Assembly: GCA_934511335.1 (NCBI GenBank)
Contig: CAKSWL010000026.1
Span: 1-14,670, forward strand
From: an uncultured Cloacibacillus sp.
GTDB lineage: Bacteria; Synergistota; Synergistia; Synergistales; Synergistaceae
Reading direction: 5' to 3'
Length of the DNA stretch: 14,670 bases
In this document: in pieces, positions 1-6,336 of the stretch
Layout: every line of letters begins with the position of its first letter
Numbering within the stretch: position 1 is the stretch's first letter
Notes under the pieces: model-generated
Databases searched by the model: none
What the model was told of the DNA's origin: nothing
The model's input: the letters and a program-made list of their open reading frames with translations, nothing else
Program-made: the position numbers and the translations under genes

Positions 1-41
1 TCCTCGAACGGATCAAGGAACAGAAAGAATCAGCGGCATAG
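1..41 (+). CDS. rplJ: Ribosomal protein L10, C-terminal end (partial)
   Basis: The reading frame starting at base 3 gives LERIKEQKESAA followed by a TAG stop at 39-41. Only 12 codons are inside the window, so the sequence alone cannot identify the protein. The call rests on position: it lies 72 bp upstream of rplL on the same strand, where rplJ (L10) sits in nearly all bacteria, and a charged, Ala-rich C-terminal helix suits L10. L10 forms the base of the ribosomal stalk and binds L7/L12 dimers. Confidence 0.75.
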   Translation, partial: LERIKEQKESAA

Positions 42-48
42 CGTCGCG

Positions 49-64
49 GGCGGCATGAACCGCC
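49..64 (+). other. Short hairpin in the rplJ-rplL intergenic region
   Basis: GGCGG (49-53) and CCGCC (60-64) form a 5-bp GC stem with a CATGAA loop just after the rplJ stop. The octamer GGCGGCAT occurs twice (49-56 and 66-73), so the second copy could compete for the CCGCC arm. No T-tract follows, so this is not an intrinsic terminator. It may affect processing or relative expression of the L10 and L12 genes, but that is speculation. Confidence 0.35.
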
Positions 65-113
65 TGGCGGCATAAAAAATTTAAACTACGAAAAATTTTA
101 GGAGGAAACAACT

Positions 114-497
114 ATGACACGTGAAGAACTCATCCAGGCTATCAGCGAAATGTCAGTACTTGAGCTTTCAGAGCTCGTTAAGGAACTCGAAGAGAAGTTC
201 GGCGTCTCCGCAGCCGCTCCCGCAATGATGATGCCCATGGGCGGCATGCCCGCGGCTGGCGCGGCGGCCCCCGCTGAAGAAGAGAAGACCGAATTCGACG
301 TCGTTCTCCTTGAGCACGGCGCGAACAAGATCGGCGTCATCAAGGTCGTCCGCGAAATCACCGGCCTCGGACTCAAGGAAGCCAAGGATATGGTAGACGG
401 CGCCCCCAAGACGGTGAAGGAAGCCGCCGCGAAGGAAGAGGCCGAAGAGATGAAGAAGAAGCTCGAAGAAGCCGGCGCGAAGGTCGAACTGAAGTAA
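114..497 (+). CDS. rplL: 50S ribosomal protein L7/L12
   Basis: This 127-residue protein is the multicopy stalk protein that recruits and activates translational GTPases (EF-Tu, EF-G, IF2). The N-terminal helical dimerisation and L10-binding domain covers about residues 1-32. It is followed by an Ala/Met/Gly/Pro-rich hinge (about 33-58, including [14 protein letters not shown]). The C-terminal domain (about 59-127) carries the conserved [20 protein letters not shown] stretch that contacts the GTPases. Length is typical of the family. The ATG at 114 is preceded by AGGAGG at 100-105 with good spacing. It is co-oriented with the rplJ end and followed at once by an intrinsic terminator, so it is the last gene of its operon here. 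Identification is secure. Confidence 0.98.
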   Translation: MTREELIQAISEMSVLELSELVKELEEKFGVSAAAPAMMMPMGGMPAAGAAAPAEEEKTEFDVVLLEHGANKIGVIKVVREITGLGLKEAKDMVDGAPKTVKEAAAKEEAEEMKKKLEEAGAKVELK

Positions 498-521
498 TAC
501 CTTTTAATCAAAGCAGAACGG

Positions 522-551
522 GACGCACCTCATACGGGGTGCGTCTTTTTG
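522..551 (+). terminator. Intrinsic terminator after rplL
   Basis: GACGCACC (522-529) pairs with GGTGCGTC (538-545) to give an 8-bp stem with an 8-nt loop, followed directly by TTTTTG. It lies 25 bp beyond the rplL stop and ends the rplJL transcript. The following 176 bp up to the LysR gene hold only a small GCCGTT/AACGGC hairpin (641-656) and no convincing gene. Confidence 0.92.
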
Positions 552-727
552 TTGTTGTTCATTGAAAACTCCCAGGAGGTCCCTTTAGGGGCCGCCGGGG
601 AAAAGCAGTGCGGTTGGCGAATTTTCGAGCTTGTTAAAGAGCCGTTGGCAAACGGCTATTACGGGCTTGGACATTTGGCCAACGTAGCCGGCGGTTCTGA
701 TTTTGGCTGAATGAAGGCCGCCGCCTT

Positions 728-1600
728 TTATAGATTTTTGATGACTTGTCTGGCGCAGTCGATGAATTTTTTCGCTGCTGGAGAAAGCTCGTGCATGGAG
801 AGCGCCGCTATTCCCAGCGAGATGTATTCCGGCGGTTCCAGCGGCAGCGAGACGACGCGGCCTTTCATTCTTCCGGTGCTTAGCTCGTCGTTTATACTGA
901 TTCCCAGCCCGGCCTCTACCATCGCGTATGCCGTGCAGGAGTCTAGCGTGGTGTAGCGGATATTGGGCCGGAATTTTCCCTCTGCTATGAGCCGGTCAAG
1001 GTCTGTGTCGCGGTCGGGTACGTAAATGATAAAGGGGGCGCCGTCGGCCTGCCCGATGGGAAAGCTCTCCCCTTCGGCCAACGGATGATCGGCGGGCAGC
1101 CAGGCGACCATTCTGTCGTTCCTCAGCGGCAGCCAATCACATTTCAAATCTTTCGACCAGCTCATGAAGCAGCAATCCAGGGTTCGTTTTTTCAACCTTT
1201 CGGCAAGCTCCATGTTTGTCGCTTCGACGATGTTTATGCGGATATTTGGGTAGCTCATCTCAAAGTCTTTTATTATCGAGGGCAGCCAGCAGGCGGCGAT
1301 GCTGAAGTAAGTGCCGACTGTGACTTCACCCACGGATAATCCGCGTATCTCGGCGGAGAGCTGCGTCACTTTTTCGTTCACGCGGCACAACTCCCGCAGC
1401 AGAGGCAGGAGGCGCTTTCCCTCGGCGGTGGGGCGCGTTCCCTGCCGGTTCCTGACGAGCAGCGCGCAGCCCAGCTCTTCCTCGAGCGCCTGTACCATGC
1501 GTGTTATCCCCGACTGCGTATAGCCGAGCTTTTCTGCGGCGACGGTAAAACCGCCGGAATCGACGCATTGCACAAAGGCTCTACATTTTGTCATATCCAT
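728..1600 (-). CDS. LysR-family transcriptional regulator
   Basis: The protein is about 290 residues, the normal LTTR length. An N-terminal winged helix-turn-helix (about residues 4-62) contains FTVAAEKLGYTQSGITRMVQ and the LysR-typical LEEELG and PTAEGKRLLP segments. The rest is a periplasmic-binding-protein-like co-inducer domain (about 90-290). I chose the ATG at 1598-1600 because AGGAAGGGAG precedes it at suitable spacing and LTTRs begin just before the first HTH helix. An upstream in-frame ATG at 1666 would add 22 atypical residues and run through the palindrome at 1630-1649. The gene is divergent from the EamA transporter at 1770, the classic arrangement of an LTTR with its target. The inducer cannot be read from sequence. 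Confidence 0.93.
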   Translation of the reverse strand: MDMTKCRAFVQCVDSGGFTVAAEKLGYTQSGITRMVQALEEELGCALLVRNRQGTRPTAEGKRLLPLLRELCRVNEKVTQLSAEIRGLSVGEVTVGTYFSIAACWLPSIIKDFEMSYPNIRINIVEATNMELAERLKKRTLDCCFMSWSKDLKCDWLPLRNDRMVAWLPADHPLAEGESFPIGQADGAPFIIYVPDRDTDLDRLIAEGKFRPNIRYTTLDSCTAYAMVEAGLGISINDELSTGRMKGRVVSLPLEPPEYISLGIAALSMHELSPAAKKFIDCARQVIKNL

Positions 1601-1622
1601 ATCAGGGGCTCCCTTCCTAAAA

Positions 1623-1660
1623 TGACGTTTTATCATTAAATAATGATAATTTGACGTTTT
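1623..1660. promoter_or_regulatory. Candidate LysR operator: palindrome flanked by direct repeats
   Basis: TTATCATTA (1630-1638), AA, TAATGATAA (1641-1649) is a perfect 9-bp inverted repeat with a 2-nt spacer. The nonamer TGACGTTTT occurs on both sides in the same orientation (1623-1631 and 1652-1660), 29 bp apart. The block sits between the LysR start (1600) and a TATAAT box for the divergent transporter (1681), where an autoregulating LTTR would bind. LTTR sites are usually AT-rich imperfect palindromes of the T-N11-A type. Binding by this particular regulator is inferred. Confidence 0.6.
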
Positions 1661-1686
1661 GCTCATTCATGACTCTATTTTATAAT
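1659..1686 (+). promoter_or_regulatory. Putative promoter of the EamA transporter gene
   Basis: A consensus -10 TATAAT lies at 1681-1686. The best spaced -35 is a poor TTGCTC (1659-1664, 16-bp spacer). A better-looking TTGACG at 1651-1656 is 24 bp away, too far for standard sigma70 geometry. A perfect -10 with a weak -35 next to an operator-like repeat suits an activator-dependent promoter. Confidence 0.5.
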
Positions 1687-1720
1687 CATGGCAGGCAACA
1701 GAGCAAGTACCGTTCCCGGG

Positions 1721-1741
1721 GGCGGAGATGCACCCTCCGCC
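1721..1741 (+). other. GC-rich hairpin in the transporter 5' leader
   Basis: GGCGGAG (1721-1727) pairs perfectly with CTCCGCC (1735-1741) around a 7-nt loop. An outer GGCAGG/CCTGCC pair (1690-1695 and 1743-1748) could extend it with internal bulges. It lies between the putative promoter and the start codon. No T-tract follows, so it is not a simple attenuator-terminator. Function unknown. Confidence 0.4.
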
Positions 1742-1769
1742 TCCTGCCGGGCGGTAAAATCCTGAATGA

Positions 1770-2672
1770 ATGGAGATGAGAGAGGTGACCGAAATAGGGA
1801 AAAAGGGCCTAGCGGGCAGAGGCGCGGTGTTGTTGGCGGCACTGATCTGGGGTTCGTCCTTCGTCGTCGCCAAGGGGGCGCTGGAGAGCCTTTCGCCGTT
1901 ATGGGTGCTGGCTATTCGCTGCTGCGGTGCTTCGTTTCTGCTTCTGATTTTATGCGCGGGGAGGCTGAAAAAGATTGACAGGCAGTATCTAAGGGGCGGT
2001 CTGCTGATGGGGGTCTTTATCAGCGCGGCCTTTGTCGTTCAGACCTATGGGCTGATATATACGACGCCGGGTAAGAGCGCCTTTCTTACCTCGTCTTACT
2101 GTGTCATGGTTCCTTTTCTTGCGTGGTGGATCTGCAAAAAGAGACCGGACGGTTACAACATATCCGCCGCTTTTATCTGTGTGGCAGGAATAGGTTTTGT
2201 CAGCCTAGGCAGAGAGCTGTATGTTGGCGCGGGCGACCTGCTGACTCTTATGGGCGGGCTTTTCCTTGGCCTTCATCTCATTGTCACGGACAGGTATGTC
2301 TGCGGGCGTGACCCGCTGCTGCTTACTATGTTGCAAACCATCACTGCGGCCGCCGTCATGCTCTGCGCCGCGTCGGCTTTCGAGGCCGCCCCGTCTGAGA
2401 TTTCCCTGTCGGCGTGGATTCGTCTGGCTTACCTCAGTGTTTTCTGCTCGGCCCTCTGTCATTTGTTGCAGGTATTCGGCCAGAAGTACACTCCGCCAAC
2501 GGCAGCGGCTGTCATTATGGCGCTGGAATCGGTGTTCGGCACGGCTATTTCGCTCCTCTTCCAGAAAGAGAGGCTGACGGTGTTGTTGGCGGCCGGTTTC
2601 GTTCTGATTTTTATTTCTGTTCTTATCTCTGAGACGAAGCTCTCTTTTCTGCGTTCAGAGAAGGCTGGCTGA
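1770..2672 (+). CDS. EamA/DMT-superfamily transporter (divergent from LysR)
   Basis: This membrane protein of about 300 residues has the ten-helix, two-repeat layout of EamA (DUF6, RhaT-type) exporters. The first helix carries the family-typical LLAALIWGSSFVVAKGAL motif. Later helices are seen around LWVLAIRCCGASFLLLIL, GVFISAAFVVQTYGLIYT and near the C terminus (LLAAGFVLIFISVLIS). The second repeat contains AAAVIMALESVFGTAIS, the usual proline/glutamate-containing EamA signature region. Relatives export amino acids or other small metabolites; the substrate here is unknown. The ATG at 1770 lacks a Shine-Dalgarno. An in-frame GTG at 1785 has GGAG nine bases upstream (1772-1775) and may be the real start, giving 295 residues. 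Control by the divergent LysR is likely from context. Confidence 0.92.
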   Translation: MEMREVTEIGKKGLAGRGAVLLAALIWGSSFVVAKGALESLSPLWVLAIRCCGASFLLLILCAGRLKKIDRQYLRGGLLMGVFISAAFVVQTYGLIYTTPGKSAFLTSSYCVMVPFLAWWICKKRPDGYNISAAFICVAGIGFVSLGRELYVGAGDLLTLMGGLFLGLHLIVTDRYVCGRDPLLLTMLQTITAAAVMLCAASAFEAAPSEISLSAWIRLAYLSVFCSALCHLLQVFGQKYTPPTAAAVIMALESVFGTAISLLFQKERLTVLLAAGFVLIFISVLISETKLSFLRSEKAG

Positions 2673-2798
2673 TTGGCGCGCGCTGGAATTTCCCCCTGTC
2701 AATGGCCGGAGAAAATGTCACGCCTTATCACGCCTCGGGCTGATAATACCCGTGCGATAGAAAATTTAGCAGGTACGGAAGGTTTGACGCTTACCACC

Positions 2799-3473
2799 TT
2801 AGATTTCGGTCGCGGCCGGGTTTTTGCTCATCAGGATCGCCGCGGTGAGCAGCAGCGCCGCGGCGAAGAGGACCGCCTGGAAGTGGAATACCTTAGAGGC
2901 CGCGGCGCCGAGCCCCGCGCCGGCCGTGAAAAGGGCGATCACCAGAAAGTAACGGCCGCTGTTTTTCAGCGCCGCCCGGTCGCGGCTCTTGTGATATTTA
3001 TAAAGATGCTCGGTGGCGCTGCGCAGGTTTCCCGTGCACATCGTCGTGGCGAAGGGATTTCCCTCGACCTTCCTGAAGCTTTCGACCTGTAACGAACAGA
3101 CGAAAGAGATCAGCGTGTTCACGGCGGTATCGTAGGCCTGCGGCATGAAGGCCGTTGCGATGAGCGCCGCAAACTCGATCAGCACCACGATCTGCCGCCA
3201 GTGGATGGCGGTATTCCCGCGAAAACGGCTCTTGATCATTTCGGCGATGATTATCCCGGTGAAAAAGGCGAAGATCGGCGCCAGATAATCCTTTGCCTCG
3301 ACGAAATTTCCCTCGAAGAGGTTTATTCCGAAGAGGACGATGTTGCCAGTCTGCGCGTTGGCGAAAACGCCGCCGCGCGTCGCGTAGGTGTAGGCGTCAA
3401 GAAAGCCGCCCGCGAGCGCAAGCAGCAGCGCCACCCTCATCGAATCGGACATCTGAGTCTTTTTTTCCGCCAT
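2799..3473 (-). CDS. DUF1275 (YoaK-type) integral membrane protein
   Basis: The protein is 224 residues with about six hydrophobic segments. The N-terminal region contains LALAGGFLDAYTYATRGGVFANAQTGNIVLFG, which is characteristic of the DUF1275/YoaK family: a GG-D-Y motif, then A-QTGN. The MCTGNLRSATEHL segment in the middle is a second, degenerate version of the same motif, consistent with an internal repeat. The function of this family is not established. The ATG at 3471-3473 has AAGGAGG about ten bases upstream; a closer ATG next to that site is out of frame. The gene is convergent with the EamA gene and no clear terminator is visible in the 126 bp between them. Confidence 0.9.
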   Translation of the reverse strand: MAEKKTQMSDSMRVALLLALAGGFLDAYTYATRGGVFANAQTGNIVLFGINLFEGNFVEAKDYLAPIFAFFTGIIIAEMIKSRFRGNTAIHWRQIVVLIEFAALIATAFMPQAYDTAVNTLISFVCSLQVESFRKVEGNPFATTMCTGNLRSATEHLYKYHKSRDRAALKNSGRYFLVIALFTAGAGLGAAASKVFHFQAVLFAAALLLTAAILMSKNPAATEI

Positions 3474-3505
3474 CGCGGCATATCCTCCTTTCGAAATAAT
3501 GCTTT

Positions 3506-3536
3506 TTTATAAGGATATCATATCGATATCATAATC
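3506..3536 (-). promoter_or_regulatory. Putative DUF1275 promoter with tandem 11-bp repeats
   Basis: The nonamer GATATCATA occurs twice in tandem (3514-3522 and 3525-3533), with an 11-bp period of about one helical turn. On the minus strand a TATAAA (complement of 3506-3511) is a plausible -10 for the DUF1275 gene, with only a weak TTATGA as -35 at 17 bp. The repeats therefore lie in the spacer and -35 region, where a repressor could bind. This is inference from layout. Confidence 0.4.
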
Positions 3537-3642
3537 TGAATACGTGCCGGCCGCGCCGCCTGGGGCAATCTTTCATGCGTTTGCCCTGCCCTGTCCCCGT
3601 GCGGGGGTATGACCGCCGCCCCGGTTTGTTTATAGACGGATG

Positions 3643-3651
3643 TGCTAGAAT
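3643..3651 (+). promoter_or_regulatory. Extended -10 promoter for the amidohydrolase gene
   Basis: TGCTAGAAT matches the extended -10 pattern TG-n-TAnAAT. No good -35 is found at 16-18 bp, as expected for extended -10 promoters. The start codon at 3683 leaves a leader of about 25 nt. Confidence 0.45.
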
Positions 3652-3682
3652 AAAAAAAGACTGAGAAAAAGGGGGATTTTCG

Positions 3683-4522
3683 GTGACGGTCATCGATTCT
3701 CACGTACACATATATCCGGAATTTCTTAAAAAAGAGCGTGGCCGAATCGCCGCGCGCGAGCCTTGGTTTGAGCTGCTTACCTCATCAAAGGTACAGAAAT
3801 GGGGCACGGCGGAGGAGCTGGTGGCGGCGATGGACGAGGCGGGCGTCGAACGCTCCCTCGCCACGACCTTTGCCTTTCGCGACCAGGGGCTTTGCCGCGA
3901 GATGAACGACTATGTGCTGGAGGCGGCGCGCCGTTTTCCCGGGCGCATCGTGCCGCTGGCCGTCGTCTCGCCTGCGCGCGCCGGGGCGGCGGAAGAGGCG
4001 GAGCGCGCCTTTGACCTGGGGGCCGCCGGAGTGGGCGAACTCTTTCCCGACGGGCAGGCCTTCGACCTCGCGGAGGCGGCGCCGCTGCGGGAGATATGCG
4101 GCCTCTGCGGCGAGCGTGATAAATTCGTCCTCTTTCATACCGCAGAACAGGCGGGGCACCAGTACGCCGGCAAGGGAACCTACGGCGCGCGCGAGGCGGC
4201 GGCCTTCTGCCGCAACTTTCCGCTGACGCGCGTCGTCTTCGCGCACTTCGGCGGAGGTCTTTGGGCCTTCGAGGCGATGCCGGAGATGCGCCTGCTCGCG
4301 GCCAACGCGCGCTATGACACCGCCGCCTGGCCGTGGCTCTACGGGCCGCGAGTGCTTGAGGCGATCTTTGCGATCGGCGCTGGTGATAAGATTTTTTTCG
4401 GCTCGGACTGGCCGATCCTTGATTTTGCAAGATATGAGAAACTCCTCTCGCAGACGGACCTTACCAAGAAACAAAAAGAGGCGCTGCTTGTCGGCAACGC
4501 GCGTTGTTTTTTAGGCCTCTGA
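3683..4522 (+). CDS. Amidohydrolase-2 family metal-dependent hydrolase
   Basis: This 279-residue TIM-barrel hydrolase (amidohydrolase_2, PF04909-like) shows the expected metal-site pattern. SHVH near the N terminus gives His7 and His9. FHTAE gives His152 and AHFGG gives His188. FGSDWP gives Asp242, the usual strand-8 aspartate. Members act as hydrolases or as non-oxidative decarboxylases; the substrate cannot be assigned. Translation starts at GTG (3683), with GGGGGA seven bases upstream and the HxH placed correctly at the start of strand 1. It is a single gene, convergent with the aldehyde dehydrogenase and sharing a terminator with it. The very GC-rich third positions produce long spurious frames on both strands, but the conserved motifs identify this one. 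Confidence 0.92.
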   Translation: MTVIDSHVHIYPEFLKKERGRIAAREPWFELLTSSKVQKWGTAEELVAAMDEAGVERSLATTFAFRDQGLCREMNDYVLEAARRFPGRIVPLAVVSPARAGAAEEAERAFDLGAAGVGELFPDGQAFDLAEAAPLREICGLCGERDKFVLFHTAEQAGHQYAGKGTYGAREAAAFCRNFPLTRVVFAHFGGGLWAFEAMPEMRLLAANARYDTAAWPWLYGPRVLEAIFAIGAGDKIFFGSDWPILDFARYEKLLSQTDLTKKQKEALLVGNARCFLGL

Positions 4523-4590
4523 GGTTGGGGCCTTCCCAAACCAGGCCTTGATGACCACCTCTTTCTTTCTGATGAAGAGCGCAAGACAAT

Positions 4591-4618
4591 AAAAAACCCC
4601 GCGAGAGCGGGGTTTTTT
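4591..4618. terminator. Bidirectional terminator between the hydrolase and aldehyde dehydrogenase genes
   Basis: AAAAAA, CCCCGC (4597-4602), GAGA, GCGGGG (4607-4612), TTTTTT forms a 6-bp GC stem with a GNRA-type tetraloop. It has six A before and six T after, so it works as an intrinsic terminator on both strands. It serves the + strand hydrolase (stop at 4522) and the - strand dehydrogenase (stop at 4628). Confidence 0.95.
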
Positions 4619-4627
4619 CGTCTTCAA

Positions 4628-6121
4628 TTACTTTTGAGGATAGAAGCCGCTGGGAGCTTCGCTGAGGTTGATCATGATGTTTTTCATCTGCGTGTAGTGA
4701 TCGAGGATCACCTTGTGCGTCTCGCGTCCGATGCCGCTGGCCTTGTAGCCGCCGAAGGGCGCGCCGGCGGGAATCGCGTTGTAGGTGTTGACCCACATGC
4801 GACCCGTCTCGATGCCGCGGCAGACTCTGATCGCACGGTTGATGTCGCGCGTCCAGACGGCGCCGCCGAGTCCGTAGTCGTTGTCGTTGGCCATCGCGAC
4901 GACCTCCTCTTCGGAGCTGAACTTGATGACGCAGGCGACGGGGCCGAAGATCTCCTCTTGGGCCACCTTCATGTCGTTTGTCACATCGACGAGCAGCGTC
5001 GGCGCGTAGAAGCAGCCCTTCGCCAGCTCTCCGTCTGTGACGGGATGGCCGCCGCAGGCGATGCGCGCGCCCTCCGCGACGCCCTCGTCGACGCACTGCT
5101 GAATCGTCTTGACTTGGTTCTTGTCAATCTGGCTGCCCATCTGGGTGTCAGGCTCCCAGGGCAGGCCGACCTTGATTTTATTGAAGGCCTCTACGGCGTC
5201 GTGGACGAATTTGTCATAGATATCCTCATGGACGAAGACGCGCGAACCGGCGCAGCAGACCTGCCCCTGGTTGAAGAGGATGCCGAGCTGCAAGCCGTCC
5301 ATCGCCATATCCCACTGGCAATCGGCGAAGTAGATGTTCGCGGACTTGCCGCCGAGCTCGAGCGTCGAGGGTATCAGCCGGTCCGCCGCCGCCTTCGCGA
5401 CATTCCCGCCGATGTCGGTCGAGCCGGTGAAAGCGAGCTTGCGGAAGCCCTCGTGCTCAAGCATGTACTGCCCCGACCTTGAGCCTTTGCCGGTGACGAC
5501 GTTGAAGACGCCCGGCGGCAGAATGTCGCCGATAAGGCGCGCGAGTTCGAGCACCGAAAGCGGCGTGAGGCTCGACGGCTTGAATACGGTGCAGCAGCCG
5601 GCGGCGAGCACCGGCGCGAGCTTCCAGGCCGCCATGAGGAAGGGGAAGTTCCAGGGGACGATCTGTCCGACGACGCCGATCGGTTCGTGAAGGACCAGCG
5701 ACAGCGTGTTGGCGTCGAGCATCACCGCGCCGCCCTCCTCGGTGCGCACCGCACCCGCGAAGTAGCGGAAGTGGTCCGCCGAGAAGGGGATGTCGACGGC
5801 CATCGTCTCGCGGATCGGCTTGCCGTTGTTGAGCGACTCCACCATCGCGAGGTGCTCTTTGTTCGCGTCGATCACGTCGGCGATTTTGAGCAGGATCTCG
5901 GCTCTCTTTGCGGGAGCCGCCTCTTTCCAGCTCTTCCAGGCCTCCCACGCCGTCGTCACCGCGAGGTCGACGTCCTCGCGCGTCGCCTCGGCGCACTCGG
6001 CTAGTACCTTTCCGTTGGCCGGACAGTGAGCCTTGAAATACTTCCCGTCGCCGGACGGACGCCATTCTCCGTTAATAAACAGCCCATATTGTTTCTGCAG
6101 TTCCGGATTGTTGTTCGACAT
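4628..6121 (-). CDS. NAD(P)-dependent aldehyde dehydrogenase (AldB/acetaldehyde dehydrogenase-like)
   Basis: This 497-residue, soluble, full-length ALDH-superfamily enzyme oxidises aldehydes to acids. Visible residues are Asn158 in PWNFP (oxyanion hole), the FTGSTDIGG cofactor loop (231-239), the general base Glu255 in LELGGKS, and the catalytic Cys289 in GQVCCAGSR. EEIFGPV and the C-terminal PFGGYKASGIGRE follow. KPSSLTPLSV has Ser184 where strictly NAD-dependent ALDHs carry Glu, resembling E. coli AldB (KPARLTPLSV), which prefers NADP. That suggests tolerance of NADP. The overall pattern, including the ETHK and HYTQ region near the end, matches the AldB/AcoD/ExaC group (acetaldehyde and similar short aldehydes). 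The ATG at 6119-6121 has GGGGG seven bases upstream. The gene stands alone with its own promoter and the shared terminator. Confidence 0.95.
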   Translation of the reverse strand: MSNNNPELQKQYGLFINGEWRPSGDGKYFKAHCPANGKVLAECAEATREDVDLAVTTAWEAWKSWKEAAPAKRAEILLKIADVIDANKEHLAMVESLNNGKPIRETMAVDIPFSADHFRYFAGAVRTEEGGAVMLDANTLSLVLHEPIGVVGQIVPWNFPFLMAAWKLAPVLAAGCCTVFKPSSLTPLSVLELARLIGDILPPGVFNVVTGKGSRSGQYMLEHEGFRKLAFTGSTDIGGNVAKAAADRLIPSTLELGGKSANIYFADCQWDMAMDGLQLGILFNQGQVCCAGSRVFVHEDIYDKFVHDAVEAFNKIKVGLPWEPDTQMGSQIDKNQVKTIQQCVDEGVAEGARIACGGHPVTDGELAKGCFYAPTLLVDVTNDMKVAQEEIFGPVACVIKFSSEEEVVAMANDNDYGLGGAVWTRDINRAIRVCRGIETGRMWVNTYNAIPAGAPFGGYKASGIGRETHKVILDHYTQMKNIMINLSEAPSGFYPQK

Positions 6122-6159
6122 AGAAATACCCCCTTTTTGTTTTTTAAGTCTTGGGCCAG

Positions 6160-6188
6160 ATGGTAAAGAGATTTTTTCAGCCCGTCAA
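6160..6188 (-). promoter_or_regulatory. Sigma70-like promoter of the aldehyde dehydrogenase gene
   Basis: On the minus strand TTGACG (complement of 6183-6188) and TACCAT (complement of 6160-6165) are separated by exactly 17 bp. The predicted start of transcription is near 6153, leaving a leader of about 32 nt before the ATG at 6121. Confidence 0.6.
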
Positions 6189-6217
6189 CAGTATTTTCTG
6201 AATATTCATTCTAGCAC

Positions 6218-6242
6218 TATTACTGATATAATTACAGTAATA
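6218..6242. promoter_or_regulatory. Perfect inverted repeat upstream of the aldehyde dehydrogenase promoter
   Basis: TATTACTG (6218-6225), nine bases, CAGTAATA (6235-6242) is a perfect 8-bp dyad. It lies about 30-54 bp upstream of the -35 of the dehydrogenase promoter, a position typical of activator sites, and about 40 bp beyond the glnN terminator. It has no T-tract and so is not a terminator. No regulator gene for it is evident in the window. Confidence 0.5.
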
Positions 6243-6281
6243 ATGCTCATTCAATCTAAACTTTATTAACTAAAAAGAGCC

Positions 6282-6323
6282 AAAAAAACGAACTCCCCGG
6301 CATATTTGACCGGAGAGTTCGTT
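6282..6323 (-). terminator. Intrinsic terminator of glnN
   Basis: On the minus strand a 14-bp stem (arms 6310-6323 and 6287-6300, one G-U pair, 9-nt loop) is followed by a run of T (complement of the A-tract 6282-6288). It starts 14 bp past the glnN stop and is one of the strongest terminators in the window. Confidence 0.95.
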
Positions 6324-6336
6324 GGGAAAGGCGGCG

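Noticed and set aside
641..656. GCCGTT/AACGGC hairpin as the LysR terminator
   Set aside because: The stem is short, it is about 70 bp from the stop, and no proper T-run follows on the minus strand.
3777..4474. Long Arg-rich minus-strand frames opposite the amidohydrolase
   Set aside because: Shadow frames of a gene with the complete HxH/H/H/D metal site.
4634..5482. 282-codon frame on the plus strand opposite the aldehyde dehydrogenase
   Set aside because: It is fully antisense to a gene with all catalytic motifs. The frame is a by-product of GC-rich codon bias and has no SD or family motif.
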